DNA of 64,000 nucleotides from Candidula unifasciata (Eukaryota; Mollusca; Gastropoda; Stylommatophora; Geomitridae), in contig CAJHNH020004691.1 of NCBI GenBank assembly GCA_905116865.2, positions 66,001 to 130,000 of the forward strand, written 5' to 3'. The notes under the pieces are model-generated. The model saw only the letters and a program-made list of their open reading frames with translations, ran no database searches and was not told where the DNA came from. Made by a program: the position numbers and the translations under genes. Positions 54,061 through 64,000 of the stretch are shown here, piece by piece (the first letter of the stretch is position 1; the number at the start of each line of letters is the position of its first letter).

Positions 54061-54349
54061 AACACCCAAAGTGTGAATTGATGATGCTGATGATGCTGAT
54101 GGTGGTGGTGGTGACCCAGGTGCTGTTATTGCCACCAAACTTTCACAGATTGCCAGACGATTCTGAAAATTATTATGTGCTACATTTGAGATGGTGGCTT
54201 TGTCCCAGATCATTCATGACCCGAAAACAAATCCAACCAAAGGTGACGATTGAATACCAACTGTGTTAAGCTTTAGATTTGACTATGTGGACACCTAATA
54301 CTAGACAAATGCTGAAGGAAATTGATGAACATTCGGTGGGTTGAATTCA

Positions 54350-54573
54350 AGAAAAGCGAAGAAATAGGAAATCATCAGGTATCGACATTTTAAAGACAAA
54401 CAAAGTGGCAATACTCTGGAAACATCGTACGGAGAAGTGAACTGAGACTCACTAAAGAGCAACTAAAATGGACAATGCATGGTTTAAGGAAACGAGGACG
54501 TCCAAAAGATGAGCTGAGGCAAGCGTTGATGAGCGTGACAAAAGCTGATGAACTGAATTCCATCCATGATTGT
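54350..54573 (+). pseudogene. LINE C-terminal tail in duplication copy 1
   Basis: The end reads 'RLTKEQLKWTMHGLRKRGRP' and 'KDELRQALMSVTKADELNSI', finishing HDC and a stop, as in copy 2. The 5' part is frameshifted. This is the usual RGRP-bearing tail of an APE-type LINE ORF2. Confidence 0.6.
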
Positions 54574-54643
54574 TAAAGTATAGTTTTCTTACTACTGATC
54601 TTGCTAGCCCATTCATCGCCACAATAGGATGTGATTCCGACTG

Positions 54644-55270
<627 letters not shown>

Positions 55271-55296
55271 TGTTGTACCCTACCAGTACATCACAT

Positions 55297-55500
55297 AAGC
55301 GATGAACATCTGGTGACACAAGGTACCACCATGCGGATGAGGATCACCCGTGGAGAGATCCCAGAAACCCCTTTTAGCCGTTAGGCCATATTTATGGCCC
55401 TGCTATATTTATGCCCCCCGGCAAAGGCCATTGTGGGGCTTCGAATAATAAAAAAACTGCAAACCACATCGGGACGACTTCTTATAGACTGCAGTGTGAG
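55297..55500 (+). repeat. dispersed repeat family E (in duplication copy 1)
   Basis: 'GGTGACACAAGGTACCACCA', 'TGCGGATGAGGATCACCCGT', 'AGCCGTTAGGCCATATTTAT', 'TGTGGGGCTTCGAATAATAA'. Confidence 0.85.
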
Positions 55501-56072
55501 AAATCATTTTGGGAAAACCGAAGGAACCAGCAACAGCAAAACAGGTTGAAAAATATAATTTTAGTTATAGATAAATATTAGATGTATGCTTTCTGGCTCC
55601 ATCGACCTCATACATGGGATGGTCGTCTAAAAATCATGCCTAGTGTCTGCTAACACTCTATATTATTACATTGAACATAAACATTTTCTCTCGGGGCATT
55701 GACACGCTTAAATACGATAAAAATCATAAATAGCCAGCCCGGCGTATTCGAGCAATGGATCGTAAACTCATCCTCCCCACGGACCTTAACACCCAAAGTG
55801 TGAATTGATGATGCTAATGATGCTTATGTTGGTGGTGGTGACCCACGTCCTATTATTGTCATCAAACACAGACTGGCAGACGATTCTGAAAATTATTATG
55901 TGCTACGTTTGAGATGGTGGATTTGTCCCAGATCATTCATGACCCGAAAACAAATCCTACCAATGCTGACGATTGAATCCCACCTGTGTTAAGCTTTAGA
56001 TTTGACTATGTGGACACCTAATACTAGACAAATGCTGAAGGAAATTGATGAACATTCGGTGGGTTGAATTCA

Positions 56073-56299
56073 AGAAAAGCGAAGAAGTAGGAAATCAGCA
56101 GGTATGGACAGTTCAAAGACAAACAAGGAGGCAAAACTCAGGAAACATCGCACGGAGAAGTGAACTGAGACTCATCAAATGGCAACTAAAATGGGCAATG
56201 CATGGTTTAAGGAAACGAGGACGTCCAAAAGATGAGCTGAGGCAAGCGTTGATGAGCGTGACAAAAGCTGATGAACTGAATTCCATCCATGATTGTTAA
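56073..56299 (+). pseudogene. LINE C-terminal tail in duplication copy 2
   Basis: An open frame from 56045 reads 'EEVGNQQVWTVQRQTRRQNS', 'GNIARRSELRLIKWQLKWAM', 'HGLRKRGRPKDELRQALMSV' and ends HDC. The RGRP motif and length fit the C-terminal tail of an APE-type LINE reverse transcriptase. The homologue in copy 1 is frameshifted, so the open frame here is by chance or by later divergence. Confidence 0.6.
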
Positions 56300-56369
56300 A
56301 GTAGAGTTTTCTTACTACTGATCTTGCTAGCCCATTCAACGCCACAATAGGATGTGATTCCTACTGCAG

Positions 56370-56462
<93 letters not shown>
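56370..56462. repeat. (CT)n(AT)n microsatellite (duplication copy 2)
   Basis: About seven CT units followed by about 38 AT units, in the slot that holds CT/CTAT/CTGT in copy 1. Confidence 0.95.
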
Positions 56463-56464
<2 letters not shown>

Positions 56465-56489
56465 CTTGTTGTACCCTACCAGGACATCA

Positions 56490-56705
56490 CACAAGAGATA
56501 AACATCTTGTGACACAAAGTACTATCATGCGGATGAGGATCACCTGTGGAGCGATCCCAGAAACCCCTTTCAGTCGTTAGGCCATATTTAGCCCCCCCCC
56601 CCCCCCCCACCCCCCGCAGCAAACGCCAGGGTGGGGCTTCGAATAATAAAAAACTGCAAACCACATGGGGACGACTTATTGCCTGCAGTGTGAGAAATCA
56701 TTTTG
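56490..56705 (+). repeat. dispersed repeat family E with poly-C (duplication copy 2)
   Basis: Matches 55297-55500, but the segment 'TATTTATGCCCCCC' of copy 1 is replaced by a C-tract of about 17 plus ACCCCC at about 56592-56615. Confidence 0.85.
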
Positions 56706-56888
56706 AGGAACCAGCAACAGCAAAACAGGTTGCAAAATATAATTTTAGTTTTAGATCCATCGACCCCATACATGGGATGGTCGTCTAAAAATCATGCCTA
56801 GTGTCTGCTAAAACTCTATATTGTTATATTTAACATAAACATTTTCTCTCGGGGCATTGACACGCTTAAATAAGATAAAAATCAAAAT

Positions 56889-57379
56889 TGGTTGCTGATC
56901 GGTTAGAGAACGCAATAAAGCTATTTTGTTTCGATCTAGCGATAAATGACCCGTTTTTACATATAAATTCTGTCTTGATGATTCCCAAACTAGATGTTCC
57001 AGCTGACTGTTCGTTCTTGTTTCAAGCATACAGAAAAAGGTAAACTCACTGAGATCGAGCAGCCAAGTCAGTCAGAAATGTGTTAACTAAACAACACAAA
57101 AAGATGATACTGAACGTAACTATTTCTGCGAGGACAACTCTATCAATCAAACTGTATGTTCAACATCATAGATAACTGTACAAACGATTCAGTTCTTCTG
57201 CCATAGCTCACCGACAATCTTAGCCCAGTGCACAAAATTAAGTAAGAGAAGCGAAAATGAGAGGAGGGAGGTGTCTTTTTCTTCATCTTTTTCTGTTTCT
57301 GCAGCTACCTACCTCATCGAAGTTTATTTGGGTCTAATGAATTTATAATTTGGTCTTTATTTCTTTAGGATTGATTCTT
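56889..57379. other. no recognised gene
   Basis: Nothing recognised. Confidence 0.5.
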
Positions 57380-57570
57380 TCTCTTCTGTGTCCGTTGCTC
57401 TGTGTAAATTGTCTTCAGAGTAACCTTTTCTCCGTGGCAGTTGGTGTGACGACATTCTCGCCAGATGGCCAAACCATCTCATCTGTTGCTCTTTAATTAA
57501 TTATCTGACTGGTTTCAGTCCTAGTCTCTCCACGACCAGGAAGGCTAACACGGTCAACCAATGCCCGAAG
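57380..57570 (-). pseudogene. possible LINE tail scrap
   Basis: The minus strand reads 'LIKEQQMRWFGHLARMSSHQ' followed by LPRR. The 'QMRWFGHLxRM' motif is typical of LINE ORF2 tails. The flanks on both sides are unreadable. Confidence 0.5.
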
Positions 57571-58394
57571 ATGTCGGATGTGTTGGCAGAAAGGCGTAAA
57601 TATCGCAGTCATGCTGCAAACAAACACAACGCAATTAAATCTTCGGATGAACGCAGAAGAAGTGCACTCATGCAACTTTTCTAAGACATCTCATTGGTCG
57701 ATTACTTTATCAAATTATTTGTCCATTTCCTTTTCTTTGTAATTTCTATACAATAAATTTGGTCTTAAATGTAATTAATATCTCGAATAATATTCGCAGT
57801 CTAAGGAAAAAGTGTCTCCACACCGTACTCACGAATAGTTGATTGTTTTTAATGACATATTTTCATTTTTTTTTGGGGGTTGGGGGGGGGCGGGGGAAGC
57901 GGGGGGTATGTCTAGAGAAAATCTTTAGACATGGCTGTTGGCAGGCAAGCATGCGGGGCACTTACCTATCATGCATAATAATTACACTACTACATTTAAA
58001 CATACCCTTTGCAACTGATTCTATCATCATCATCATTGTCAATTTCAACCTTTGACTTTAAGCGACATAGGGAAAGTAATACATTGTGACCCATTGCTGG
58101 ATGGGTAGCACTGACTATTGTGTCATTCTGAGTCGACGTGAAATGTCTTTAATGCCATCGCTCCCTTTTGCTTTCACATCCAAACTTTGCGTGGTCAGCG
58201 CCTGTGTTGGTAGCTGTTGTGGCTGCATTGTGACAAGATGAAACAAACTGAGATTTTCTGCTTCTCGATAAATTCCGTGTACGATGTTGCTGCTACAGTC
58301 TATCTGATAGTACGACTCGTTTGAACCTCATGTTACAACCGAAATAAGAAAAACCAAACACATGGACTGAGAAAACATGGATTTCCGAGATACA
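57571..58394. other. no recognised gene
   Basis: A G-rich patch lies at about 57870-57905. Nothing else recognised. Confidence 0.5.
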
Positions 58395-58402
58395 CCCCAG
58401 AG

Positions 58403-58599
58403 CAGCAGTTTTCTACCTTTTTAATGCGACGACCCTTTAATACGGTTCCTGATGTTGTGGCGATCCCAACCTATAAAATTATTTTCGTTACCACTTCATA
58501 ACTTCAACGAATTTGTGTTTTTCGATGGTCTTCGGTGACCCCTGTGAAAGGGTCGTTCGACCGACAAAAGGGTCGCGACCCACAGGTTAAGAACCGCTG
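58403..58599. mobile_element. hAT MITE with SPIN/Charlie-like termini
   Basis: A 197-bp element. The left end reads 'CAGCAGTTTTCTACCTTTTT' and the right end reads (inward) 'CAGCGGTTCTTAACCTGTGG' then 'GTCGCGACCCTTTTG'. These ends, with 'GACCCTTTAATACGGTTCCT' and 'GACCCCTGTGAAAGGGTCGT' inside, closely resemble the SPIN/Charlie group of hAT elements as I recall them. The flanks CCCCAGAG (58395-58402) and CCCTAAAG (58600-58607) agree at 6 of 8 positions, fitting an aged 8-bp target duplication. There is no coding capacity, so it depends on a transposase elsewhere. Confidence 0.82.
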
Positions 58600-58820
58600 C
58601 CCTAAAGGAACATTGCTGAGAGAAACAAAAGGTGCTGGCTTCTGATCCCTCAGTAACGACCCACAGGTTAAGAATCGCTGCTCTAAAGGAACATTGCTGA
58701 GAGAAACAAAAGGTGCTGGCTTCTGATCCCTCAGTAACGACCCACAGGTTAAGAATCGCTGCTCTAAAGGAACATTGCTGAGAGAAACAAAAGGTGCTGG
58801 CTTCTGATCCCTCCGTAACG
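58600..58820. repeat. 81-bp tandem repeat, 2.7 copies, built from the MITE end
   Basis: Units 58600-58680, 58681-58761 and 58762-58820 (partial). Each has 'AACATTGCTGAGAGAAACAA' and 'GGTGCTGGCTTCTGATCCCT', ending in 'GACCCACAGGTTAAGAATCG' CTG, the terminal bases of the adjacent MITE. Confidence 0.9.
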
Positions 58821-59744
58821 ACCATAGAATTAAGTGTTGCTTAAATTAATTCCGTTTTTAATGGACCGCCATCCGTTTCTCCACACAGCATGCAAATTAT
58901 CTATTGCTATTCACTTGTAATGTTGTGCTCTCATGTCATTCCACAAACACCTGTTTTTTTAAATTAATCATAATTTATGAGCAGCACATGAAATATAATT
59001 AATTCATTATTGTTATAATTTAGATTTCTTATTCTTTGAACTTTCTTGACAGCGATATTTGATCATTTATAGTGTCTTTATTTCATGTCAGTTTACAAAA
59101 GCTTCTTCTAAGTTAGTCTTAAAATAAATATCAAATACCAAACAAAGCTAACCAAGTATTTTAAATTTTCGGTTGCTGCGGTAAAGTCCAATATAAACAT
59201 TAGAAATCGATACAAGTGTTAACAAACCTATGTGGGTTGATCAAACTCTAAGAACTTTTGACGTCTTTCAGCTATCATTTTAGACGAGAAAATTATTTAT
59301 AACGAGTTTAGTCATGTTGACATAACTACAGAACTTGTCTGAATCAACCCCTCTCCCGTCCTGATTTCTTCCACATTCTCTGTCTATGTATTTTTATAAT
59401 ATTACATTGACGTTGGAAATAACAGAAACCCAGACAAGAAATATTGTGTCTCCCTATCAGAAGAACCGGGCGCCAGGGTCTGCTTTACATTTCTGTAAAA
59501 TCTGACGTACATGGTTTGTAAATGGAGCAATTTCTGTCTGCCTTTTTCTGCACTGACGGGTCTGTGTAAACAGACCAGACTTCTTCAATTTATCAGACTA
59601 TGAAAAGTGGCGATTCGGCCGGCCAATCGAATGAAGTATTATCTTTATTATTATATTTGTTTAGTGTACAGTATATAAATAAAGTATTATTGTTATTGTT
59701 GTTTCTTGTCTTGTTTACATTATTTCAGGCTGGTAATTTTGTTT
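58821..59744. other. no recognised gene
   Basis: AT-rich, unique-looking. Nothing recognised. Confidence 0.5.
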
Positions 59745-59992
59745 TGTATAGCCTTTCTCGAAAACTGAAATATTTTGGTCATATCAAGCGCCACGACGGA
59801 TTGGAAAAAACTATAGCAGAAAGCATGATACTTGGAAGTAGGGGCAGGGGCCGACCGACACAAAGATGGACATGGGATATAAGTGACTCCTTGAGTGTGA
59901 AAGTACATGAGGCGGGAGAACTGGCGAGAGACCGAGTTTCTTATAGGCAGACTGTGATGGGAGCAACGTTCTGCAAAGGACCTGCTACATGA
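59745..59992 (+). pseudogene. LINE ORF2 C-terminal tail with (TGA)n end
   Basis: The open frame reads 'LSRKLKYFGHIKRHDGLEKT', 'IAESMILGSRGRGRPTQRWT', 'WDISDSLSVKVHEAGELARD' and 'TVMGATFCKGPAT', then TGA repeats (59990-60001). This is the extreme C-terminus of an APE-type LINE ORF2 with an intact frame; the microsatellite tail supplies the stop. The 5' truncation is at about 59730, after an ATT-rich stretch. A well-preserved and probably young insertion. Confidence 0.85.
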
Positions 59993-60109
59993 TGATGATG
60001 ATAGAATAAGGTACAGTTAATCCGGAGTTTTCATGGCCTGTGTTTTTTCAAAAACTGAAGTAAAATAAAAGGACAGTTGTTATGCCATTGGCACATTTAA
60101 AAAAAAAAC

Positions 60110-60190
60110 AATGTTAGACCCGAATTTGTATAGACCTTTTGGCACTTGATGGGTGGTGCAGTAACAATCATATTGACCACCTTTACTTTC
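60110..60190 (-). mobile_element. SINE family S1 scrap
   Basis: 'GTATAGACCTTTTGGCACTT' and 'GATGGGTGGTGCAGTAAC' match the minus strand of the S1 body. Confidence 0.6.
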
Positions 60191-60280
60191 TTTAAACATC
60201 CTGGTTGCTTTTCATCAGTCTGTCAGTCGCACTGTAAACAGATCCCATGAGGACTCGTCTGTTGGTTTCCTTCCACACAG

Positions 60281-60506
60281 TAAAATAAAGTAAAGGACCC
60301 TTTTCCAAGCCTCTCAAGCGTAATGGGTATAATAGGGCTAGACCTTTATTTTATAGACCAAACCGCACTCGGTGGAGGATGTGGTCAGCATCACACCTTC
60401 CCAGGAATGTATCTGGTACCACTCAAGGCTGGGTCGACCTGGGAGCCGGGGTCATTTTAAAAAAAAAAAAACGGCCCTCATTAGGAACTGATCCGCAGCC
60501 GAGCTT
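60281..60506 (-). mobile_element. SINE family S1, head-truncated
   Basis: Starts with the inverted tail 'GTAAAATAAAGTAAAGGACC', then the inverted body 'ACCAAACCGCACTCGGTGGA' and 'CAAGGCTGGGTCGACCTGGG'. The A-box end is missing. Confidence 0.78.
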
Positions 60507-60599
60507 CCTTCCACATACCCATATCATTTACCTTACCTCTTTCACCTCACCCAGTCTGTGACAAGTCTTCTATAATAATTTTCACATCTTCCTAATTAC

Positions 60600-60970
60600 A
60601 GTGGTATGTGTGTAAACGTCCGCTTTCTAATAAGTGTAACTGTTTATATGCGAAAAATGGTGCCTTGTGTAGTCGGCGTCTGTTGCCTAGGCGTTGCCAG
60701 CGCGATAACTAATGCCGGGGTGGGGTGTTCGATCCCAGCTGCGGACGACTTGTCTTGCGTTGGTTTCGACAGTGGTACCGAGAGCTAGCCACTCAGAAGC
60801 AGTGGCAAACTACTAATGAAAGTAAAATTTGCAAAACAGCCCAAAAAAATATATGGGTTGGTTCTGTGACGTCTGTAAAGGATACATTACTATCTCTAAT
60901 CCCGGTATACGTCGGCTTTTTAATAAGTCTGACCGTTTAGATGGGGAAAATGTTGCTTTGAATACTACCT
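60600..60970 (+). mobile_element. SINE family S4 between two copies of a 65-bp direct repeat
   Basis: S4 proper is 60671-60880: head 'TGCCTAGGCGTTGCCAGCGC', B box GTTCGATCCC (about 60728-60737), body 'AGCTGCGGACGACTTGTCTT', 'GTTTCGACAGTGGTACCGAG', 'GCAGTGGCAAACTACTAATG'. Flanking blocks at about 60603-60665 and 60902-60965 ('CGTCCGCTTTCTAATAAGTG' against 'CGTCGGCTTTTTAATAAGTC') are diverged direct repeats, too long for a normal target duplication. Confidence 0.65.
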
Positions 60971-61486
60971 TTGATTGGAATACGACTCGTTTGCTAGAAC
61001 TTTTGAGAACCAAAATATTTCACAACATTAGGTACGAAAAAAGCCATATAAAAAATAACAATTGAAAAGATTCCTGACGATTTTTTCGAAGAGGACTCTC
61101 CTTCCAACAATAACATCCCCCTCCTCCTCCTCCTTCTTCTCCTCCTCCTTCTACTCCCTTCTCAGCGTGATCCTAATGTGAAAAATTAAGGAGAAAAATA
61201 ACAGGAAATCAAGGCATTTCTGTAAATTAAATGAGGGTCTAGCGAGATTATGAAGGAAAATATAGTTTATAATGGAAATAAACAGGACACTAGTGAAATA
61301 TTGTGCCTATATTAAAAATACTGTCATGAAGTCTTTGCTAGGAGACAACATTATAGCAAGCGAGCAAGAGGCAGACAGCGATATAAGTGTAAGGAAACAT
61401 CGAGAGGTGGACGAACAAGAGTGTGATAGTGTGTGAGAGCGAAAGACAGAGCATAACATGTTGGATATCTTTTGCGAAAACTGTGC
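60971..61486. other. no recognised gene; CTC run
   Basis: CTC/CTT repeats at about 61118-61160. Nothing else recognised. Confidence 0.5.
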
Positions 61487-61940
<454 letters not shown>

Positions 61941-62377
61941 CTATCAAAAGGAGACGCAAAGGCCTGGGAGTAGTATAGGATACATACTGTGAAAACTTTT
62001 TATAACGACACTGAGCAAATATGGTGGATGTTATAGACAATTGCAAGAGACGGGACAACGTTGAATAAATCGACTGAGAAACAATGCTGCAATGAGACAA
62101 CCGGAGACAGAAGAAAGTAGTGATACAAATCATTGGGGTGGGGGGGGGGGAGGCAGTTTAAAAGAATAAATTATACATAAACATAAAGCAGTTGTGTAGC
62201 CAAACATGTATCAGTAAATTAAATAGACTAAGTAAGTTCAAGATTAAAGCTATGTTCATGGTGTATGTATAAATATATAAGCCTCCTTTTGTGTGTTGTG
62301 TCAGCTTATATTCAAAGACAACAGCCAATGTTGTATATTAATATTCCATATTGATTATAATGTACATTGAATAATAG
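61941..62377. other. no recognised gene
   Basis: A G10 tract lies at about 62141-62150. Otherwise unrecognised sequence between the TTGA array and the LINE ORF. Confidence 0.5.
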
Positions 62378-64000
62378 TTCAATGAAATAAATTATGTTAA
62401 CATTGACCATATCGGGCCACACTCAGACAACAGCAAAGCCTGCAATTACAACGGGCAGCGTATTTTAGAACTTTGTGCAGAGCATGGCCTTTATGTCACC
62501 AATAGTTTCTATCAGCATCGACAAAGCCAAATAAACACCTGGTATAAATGGAGCAACCCAGACCAGGCCGCACAGTTGGACTACATACTAAATCGACAAA
62601 AGAGAAGAAGCTTAGTAAAAGACGCAAGAGTAATTCCTAACATCTCTTTAAATACAGACCATCGACCGCTGATTGTATATCTAAGCGAAGCAACAATTAA
62701 CAAAAAACCAAAAACATCAGTACGTACCTCAATGATTGACATAAGACACTTAAGCAATCTAGACAACCAAGCAAAAGTACAGGCAGAAATGACGACGAAG
62801 ATGGCTGAGCTAATAACATCAAGTGACAATGTGGAAGCTGCGTGGCAAAAATTTAAGAACACTCTTCTGAACTGCCTAACAACACTCTGTGGTATTAGAT
62901 ACACAGGAGGAACGTTCAGGAAAAAAACAGCATGGTGGAATGATAAAGTAAAACAAGCAGTGAAATGTAAAAAGGAGCAATACAAGAAATGGCTAAGATC
63001 CCGCTCAGATGACGATTATATCAAGTACAGAATTGCCAGGCGACAATCTGCAAGAGAAATTAAACAATCCAAGGAAACATCCTGGATCATGTATGGGGAA
63101 AATCTTACCAAAATCTGTGCTAAATCTAGTAGACAGTTTTACAAAACCATTGCAAAAATGAGGACTAGAGATGAACCATTCCAGCCATCTGAATATGTCA
63201 ATGATAGTCAAGGCAAACCCATACATGAGGAGGGCAAGATCAGAGAAAGGTGGAAAGAATATTTTCAGACACTTCTGAATGTAACAGGAAATGAGAAAAC
63301 AGTACCATTCACACCCAGATGTACAAACGAGGAACAGCCTACAATAATCGAACAAGAAGTCAGAGAAGCAATCAGATGCAGTCCCAAAAATAAGGCATCA
63401 GGTGTTGATGGAATATCAGCCGAGGCAATACAGGCTTGTGGAGAAATTGGAGTCACCTGGCTACTCCACATATTTAGGAAAGCCTGGAATGAAAGAACTG
63501 TACCAATAGACTGGCAAAGAGCTCTTATAGTCCCAATTTGGAAAAGAAAAGGCAATAAGCAAGATTGTAACAATTACAGAGGGATCTCCCTTCTAAGCCA
63601 CGTAGGAAAAATGTTTGCCAAAATTCTGGAACAACGAATTAGATCCGTTGTAGAACCGATCCTGAGCCCATCACAGGTCGGATTTAGGAAAGGAAGAGGG
63701 TGTACTGACGCTATTTTTGCTTTAAGACAAGTTAGCGAAAAGACAATAGAACACAGACATCAAATTAACATCGCTTTCATAGATCAAGAAAAAGCTTTCG
63801 ATAGAGTAAACAGAAATTTATTATGGAAAGTTCTTGAAAACTACGATATAAATGGAACAATTTTAGATTGTGTTAGGGCTATTTATAAACAAAGTGAAAG
63901 CGCCATTAGAACAAGAGCTGGCATCACAGACTGGTTCCCAGTAACATCAGGAGTAAGACAAGGTTGTGTATTATCACCTTTACTTTTCATAATATTTATG
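62378..64000 (+). CDS. LINE ORF2: endonuclease C-terminus plus reverse transcriptase (runs off the edge)
   Basis: One uninterrupted frame of 541 codons from the TAG at 62375-62377 to the window end. It is the best-preserved gene here. Homology starts by about 62402. Residues below count from there. 'NYNGQRILELCAEHGLYVTN' (14-33) and 'LNTDHRPLIVYL' (83-94) are the end of an APE-type endonuclease with the Asp-His pair near residue 86. A linker with 'AWWNDKVKQA' follows. RT blocks come next: 'SPKNKASGVDGISAEAIQA', 'DCNNYRGISLLSHVGKMFA', 'VGFRKGRGCTDAIFALRQ', motif A 'INIAFIDQEKAFDRVNR' (about 63765-63810) and motif B 'GVRQGCVLSPLLFIIFM' at the edge. The protein nicks DNA and copies the element RNA. 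The endonuclease N-terminus with its Asn and Glu motifs is missing, so this copy looks 5'-truncated despite a clean frame. Minus-strand frames opposite it are shadows. Confidence 0.93.

Larger units (their letters stand above)
55727..56888 (+). repeat. tandem duplication, copy 2
   Basis: Repeats copy 1 from 'AATAGCCAGCCCGGCGT' to 'CGGGGCATTGACACGCTTAA'. Scattered substitutions and small indels distinguish the two. The microsatellite slot holds only about 90 bases of CT then AT. Confidence 0.9.

Noticed and set aside
58496..58825. Minus-strand 109-codon repeat frame
   Set aside because: Translation of the 81-bp tandem repeat and MITE end; non-coding.
62581..63573. Three minus-strand frames of 102-134 codons
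   Set aside because: They lie opposite the intact plus-strand LINE ORF2 and carry no motifs.

Overview
This window is typical non-coding, repeat-saturated animal DNA. Microsatellites are very long, reverse-transcriptase (RT) remnants are numerous, tRNA-derived SINEs occur throughout, there are two hAT-type DNA transposons, and no dense gene layout is visible. The LINE tails, tRNA-headed SINEs and short TTAGGG tracts fit a lophotrochozoan. I lean towards a mollusc, perhaps a gastropod, but this rests on recall of sequence style and not on a search. No rRNA, functional tRNA, CRISPR or bacterial-type operon is seen.

Layout. 1-4.1 kb: a SINE interrupted by another SINE, then a roughly 1.15 kb TTC triplet array, a 16-bp minisatellite and a GACA array. 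4.5-8.6 kb: a LINE tail and a decayed LINE of the type I associate with restriction-like endonucleases. 10.4-15.3 kb: a 27-bp minisatellite; a hAT transposon with 8-bp target duplications and a transposase C-terminus, itself split by a LINE copy with its own target duplication; another decayed LINE; and a 111-bp poly-C tract. 17.9-20.2 kb: a second TTC array, a LINE with a YADD motif, and a dispersed repeat ending in an AT array. About 21.0 kb: the only good candidate for a host gene, a possible first coding exon with a signal peptide and a splice donor. 21.5-25.3 kb: a SINE cluster and a LINE tail. 26.0-26.8 kb: a 48-bp minisatellite. 28.6-30.6 kb and 36.4-37.0 kb: arrays of one tRNA-like repeat in opposite orientations. 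31.4-46.3 kb: many LINE fragments (endonuclease N-terminus, RNase H domains, C-terminal tails) mixed with SINEs. 44.7-49.0 kb: three TTAA-bounded inverted-repeat elements, two with TTAGGG tracts. 46.5-51.0 kb: two minisatellites. 54.0-56.9 kb: a tandem duplication whose two copies carry very different microsatellites at the same site. 58.4-58.8 kb: a hAT MITE with SPIN/Charlie-like ends, followed by an 81-bp tandem repeat built from its terminus. 61.5-61.9 kb: a TTGA array. 62.4-64.0 kb: the best-preserved gene, an uninterrupted LINE ORF2 running off the window edge.

The genes do not form a pathway. Nearly all recognisable coding sequence is retrotransposon or transposon machinery. SINEs would depend on LINE proteins in trans, and short hAT elements on full-length hAT transposases. 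Repeat family letters (S1-S7, E-K) are labels used only here. All similarities between copies were judged by eye.
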